Shown in pieces: positions 63,398-64,000 of a stretch of 64,000 nt of DNA. The DNA comes from Thalassotalea sp. 273M-4 (lineage in GTDB: Bacteria; Pseudomonadota; Gammaproteobacteria; Enterobacterales; Alteromonadaceae). The notes below the pieces were generated by a model. That model ran no database searches. It saw only the letters and a program-made list of their open reading frames with translations, and was not told the origin of the DNA. Where the stretch lies: contig NZ_CP166961.1 of assembly GCF_041410465.1 (NCBI RefSeq), forward strand, positions 558,001-622,000, written 5' to 3'. Position 1 is the stretch's first letter, and each line of letters begins with the position of its first letter. A program made the translations under genes and the position numbers.

Positions 63398-63437
63398 CGT
63401 GTTTGTCTGTTTATGATTTAACTAAGCTTTAACATTA

Positions 63438-63460
63438 ATCAGTTTATAACACGCTGTCAA
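63438..63460 (-). promoter_or_regulatory. Possible leu operon promoter
   Basis: On the minus strand TTGACA (63455-63460) is a perfect -35 box. A -10 box 17 bp downstream would be TAATGT, a weak match, lying about 40 bp before the leader peptide start. The -35 is the main support; the given span covers it and the spacer. Confidence 0.45.
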
Positions 63461-63602
63461 TGGTAAATAAAAGGCTTGTTAGATAAATGTTGCGAGGTGG
63501 CGAGGGCGAAAAAATGAGAGGTGTAAGATTTATTTTGCCGAAGGCGGCTACAGAGCTAACAAAGCGCTACTTAAGAGCAGCGCTTTAAACACGCGTTGAG
63601 CA

Positions 63603-64000
63603 TTAAATCTTGCTTAAAACATCGCGTAAAATGCTGCTCGATGTATGTGATGTATATGGGAAGTACATGATCTCGACCCCTACTTTAGCAAAGTCTTGTT
63701 CAATCTTGTTCCATTTTTCGGTGCCTTTCCAGTCGTCACCTACAAACATCAGATCAAATTTAAGATTATTCCACGCTTCCATTTTGTCGTAGTTCATTTG
63801 GGGAACTACTTCATCTACAAACTTAATATTTTCAACAATTTCCATTCGTTCGTTAAATGGGATTATTGGCTTTTTATTTTTCGCAGCCATTGAAAGTTCA
63901 TCACTGGTAACGCCAACAATCAAATAATCACACTCAAGTTTGGCGCGTTTTAATACGTTCAAATGACCAATATGGAATAGGTCAAAGACCCCTGTGGTAT
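63603..64000 (-). CDS. Nucleotidyltransferase of glycerol-3-phosphate cytidylyltransferase type, partial
   Basis: The 5' end lies beyond the window. The visible part reads TTGVFDLFHIGHLNVLKRAK, with the HIGH nucleotide-binding motif, then DYLIVGVTSDELSMAAKNKK and FVGDDWKGTEKWNKIEQDFA, and ends with YTSHTSSSILRDVL, matching the ISSTxIR-type second motif. This is the TagD/GCT group, which makes CDP-glycerol or related CDP-polyols from CTP. In gram-negatives such genes usually serve capsule or LPS synthesis, so a polysaccharide cluster may start beyond 64000. The in-frame ATG at 63962 is internal to the domain and not the start. Confidence 0.85.
   Translation of the reverse strand, partial: TTGVFDLFHIGHLNVLKRAKLECDYLIVGVTSDELSMAAKNKKPIIPFNERMEIVENIKFVDEVVPQMNYDKMEAWNNLKFDLMFVGDDWKGTEKWNKIEQDFAKVGVEIMYFPYTSHTSSSILRDVLSKI

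Overview
The window looks like chromosomal DNA of a marine gammaproteobacterium of the order Alteromonadales, probably near Colwelliaceae (Colwellia/Thalassotalea-like). This is inferred from moderately low GC, the rpsU-dnaG-rpoD block, the lpoA/rsmI divergent pair, a GlyGly-CTERM protein and an ExeA/GspB pair. No marker gene settles the genus.

Layout. 1-4 kb: lpoA and rsmI diverge; rnpB (RNase P RNA) follows, trailed by about five tandem 120-127 bp repeats that each copy the rnpB 3' end and carry a terminator. 4-15.7 kb: an M13 peptidase, an RND efflux pair, PutP, an outer-membrane barrel, a DUF3465 protein and an atypical SDR. 15.7-29.2 kb: accessory DNA stacked on the 3' half of a tRNA(CAU), probably tRNA-Ile2. 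A decayed island (15.7-18.6 kb) is followed by a 10.5 kb island (18.6-29.2 kb). The larger one carries a tyrosine integrase, a VapE-type replication protein, a serine recombinase, an XRE regulator, a CsrA homologue and unknown cargo. Both hold a nearly identical copy of an unknown gene whose leader can hide its own ribosome-binding site. Integrase plus replication protein without capsid genes suggests a satellite-like integrative element.

29.2-46.7 kb: a GlyGly-CTERM choice-of-anchor-B protein, an outer-membrane barrel, the rpoD-dnaG-yqeY-rpsU block divergent from tsaD, then plsY, folB-folK-uppP, an amidoligase/glutamine-amidotransferase pair, cca (with an Asp-to-Glu change in its catalytic DxD) and gspA-gspB.

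47-57 kb: an anaerobic-respiration module. Two small exported proteins and a DUF3373 porin precede a Tat-exported molybdopterin oxidoreductase, its four-cluster ferredoxin subunit and an NrfD-type membrane subunit. Next come moaA (behind a probable Moco riboswitch), mobA and moeA, which make the cofactor the reductase needs. The electron acceptor cannot be read from the sequence.

57-64 kb: a lipoprotein, a CPBP protease and the leuABCD operon, preceded by a leucine-rich leader peptide and attenuator terminator. The window ends inside a glycerol-3-phosphate cytidylyltransferase-like gene.
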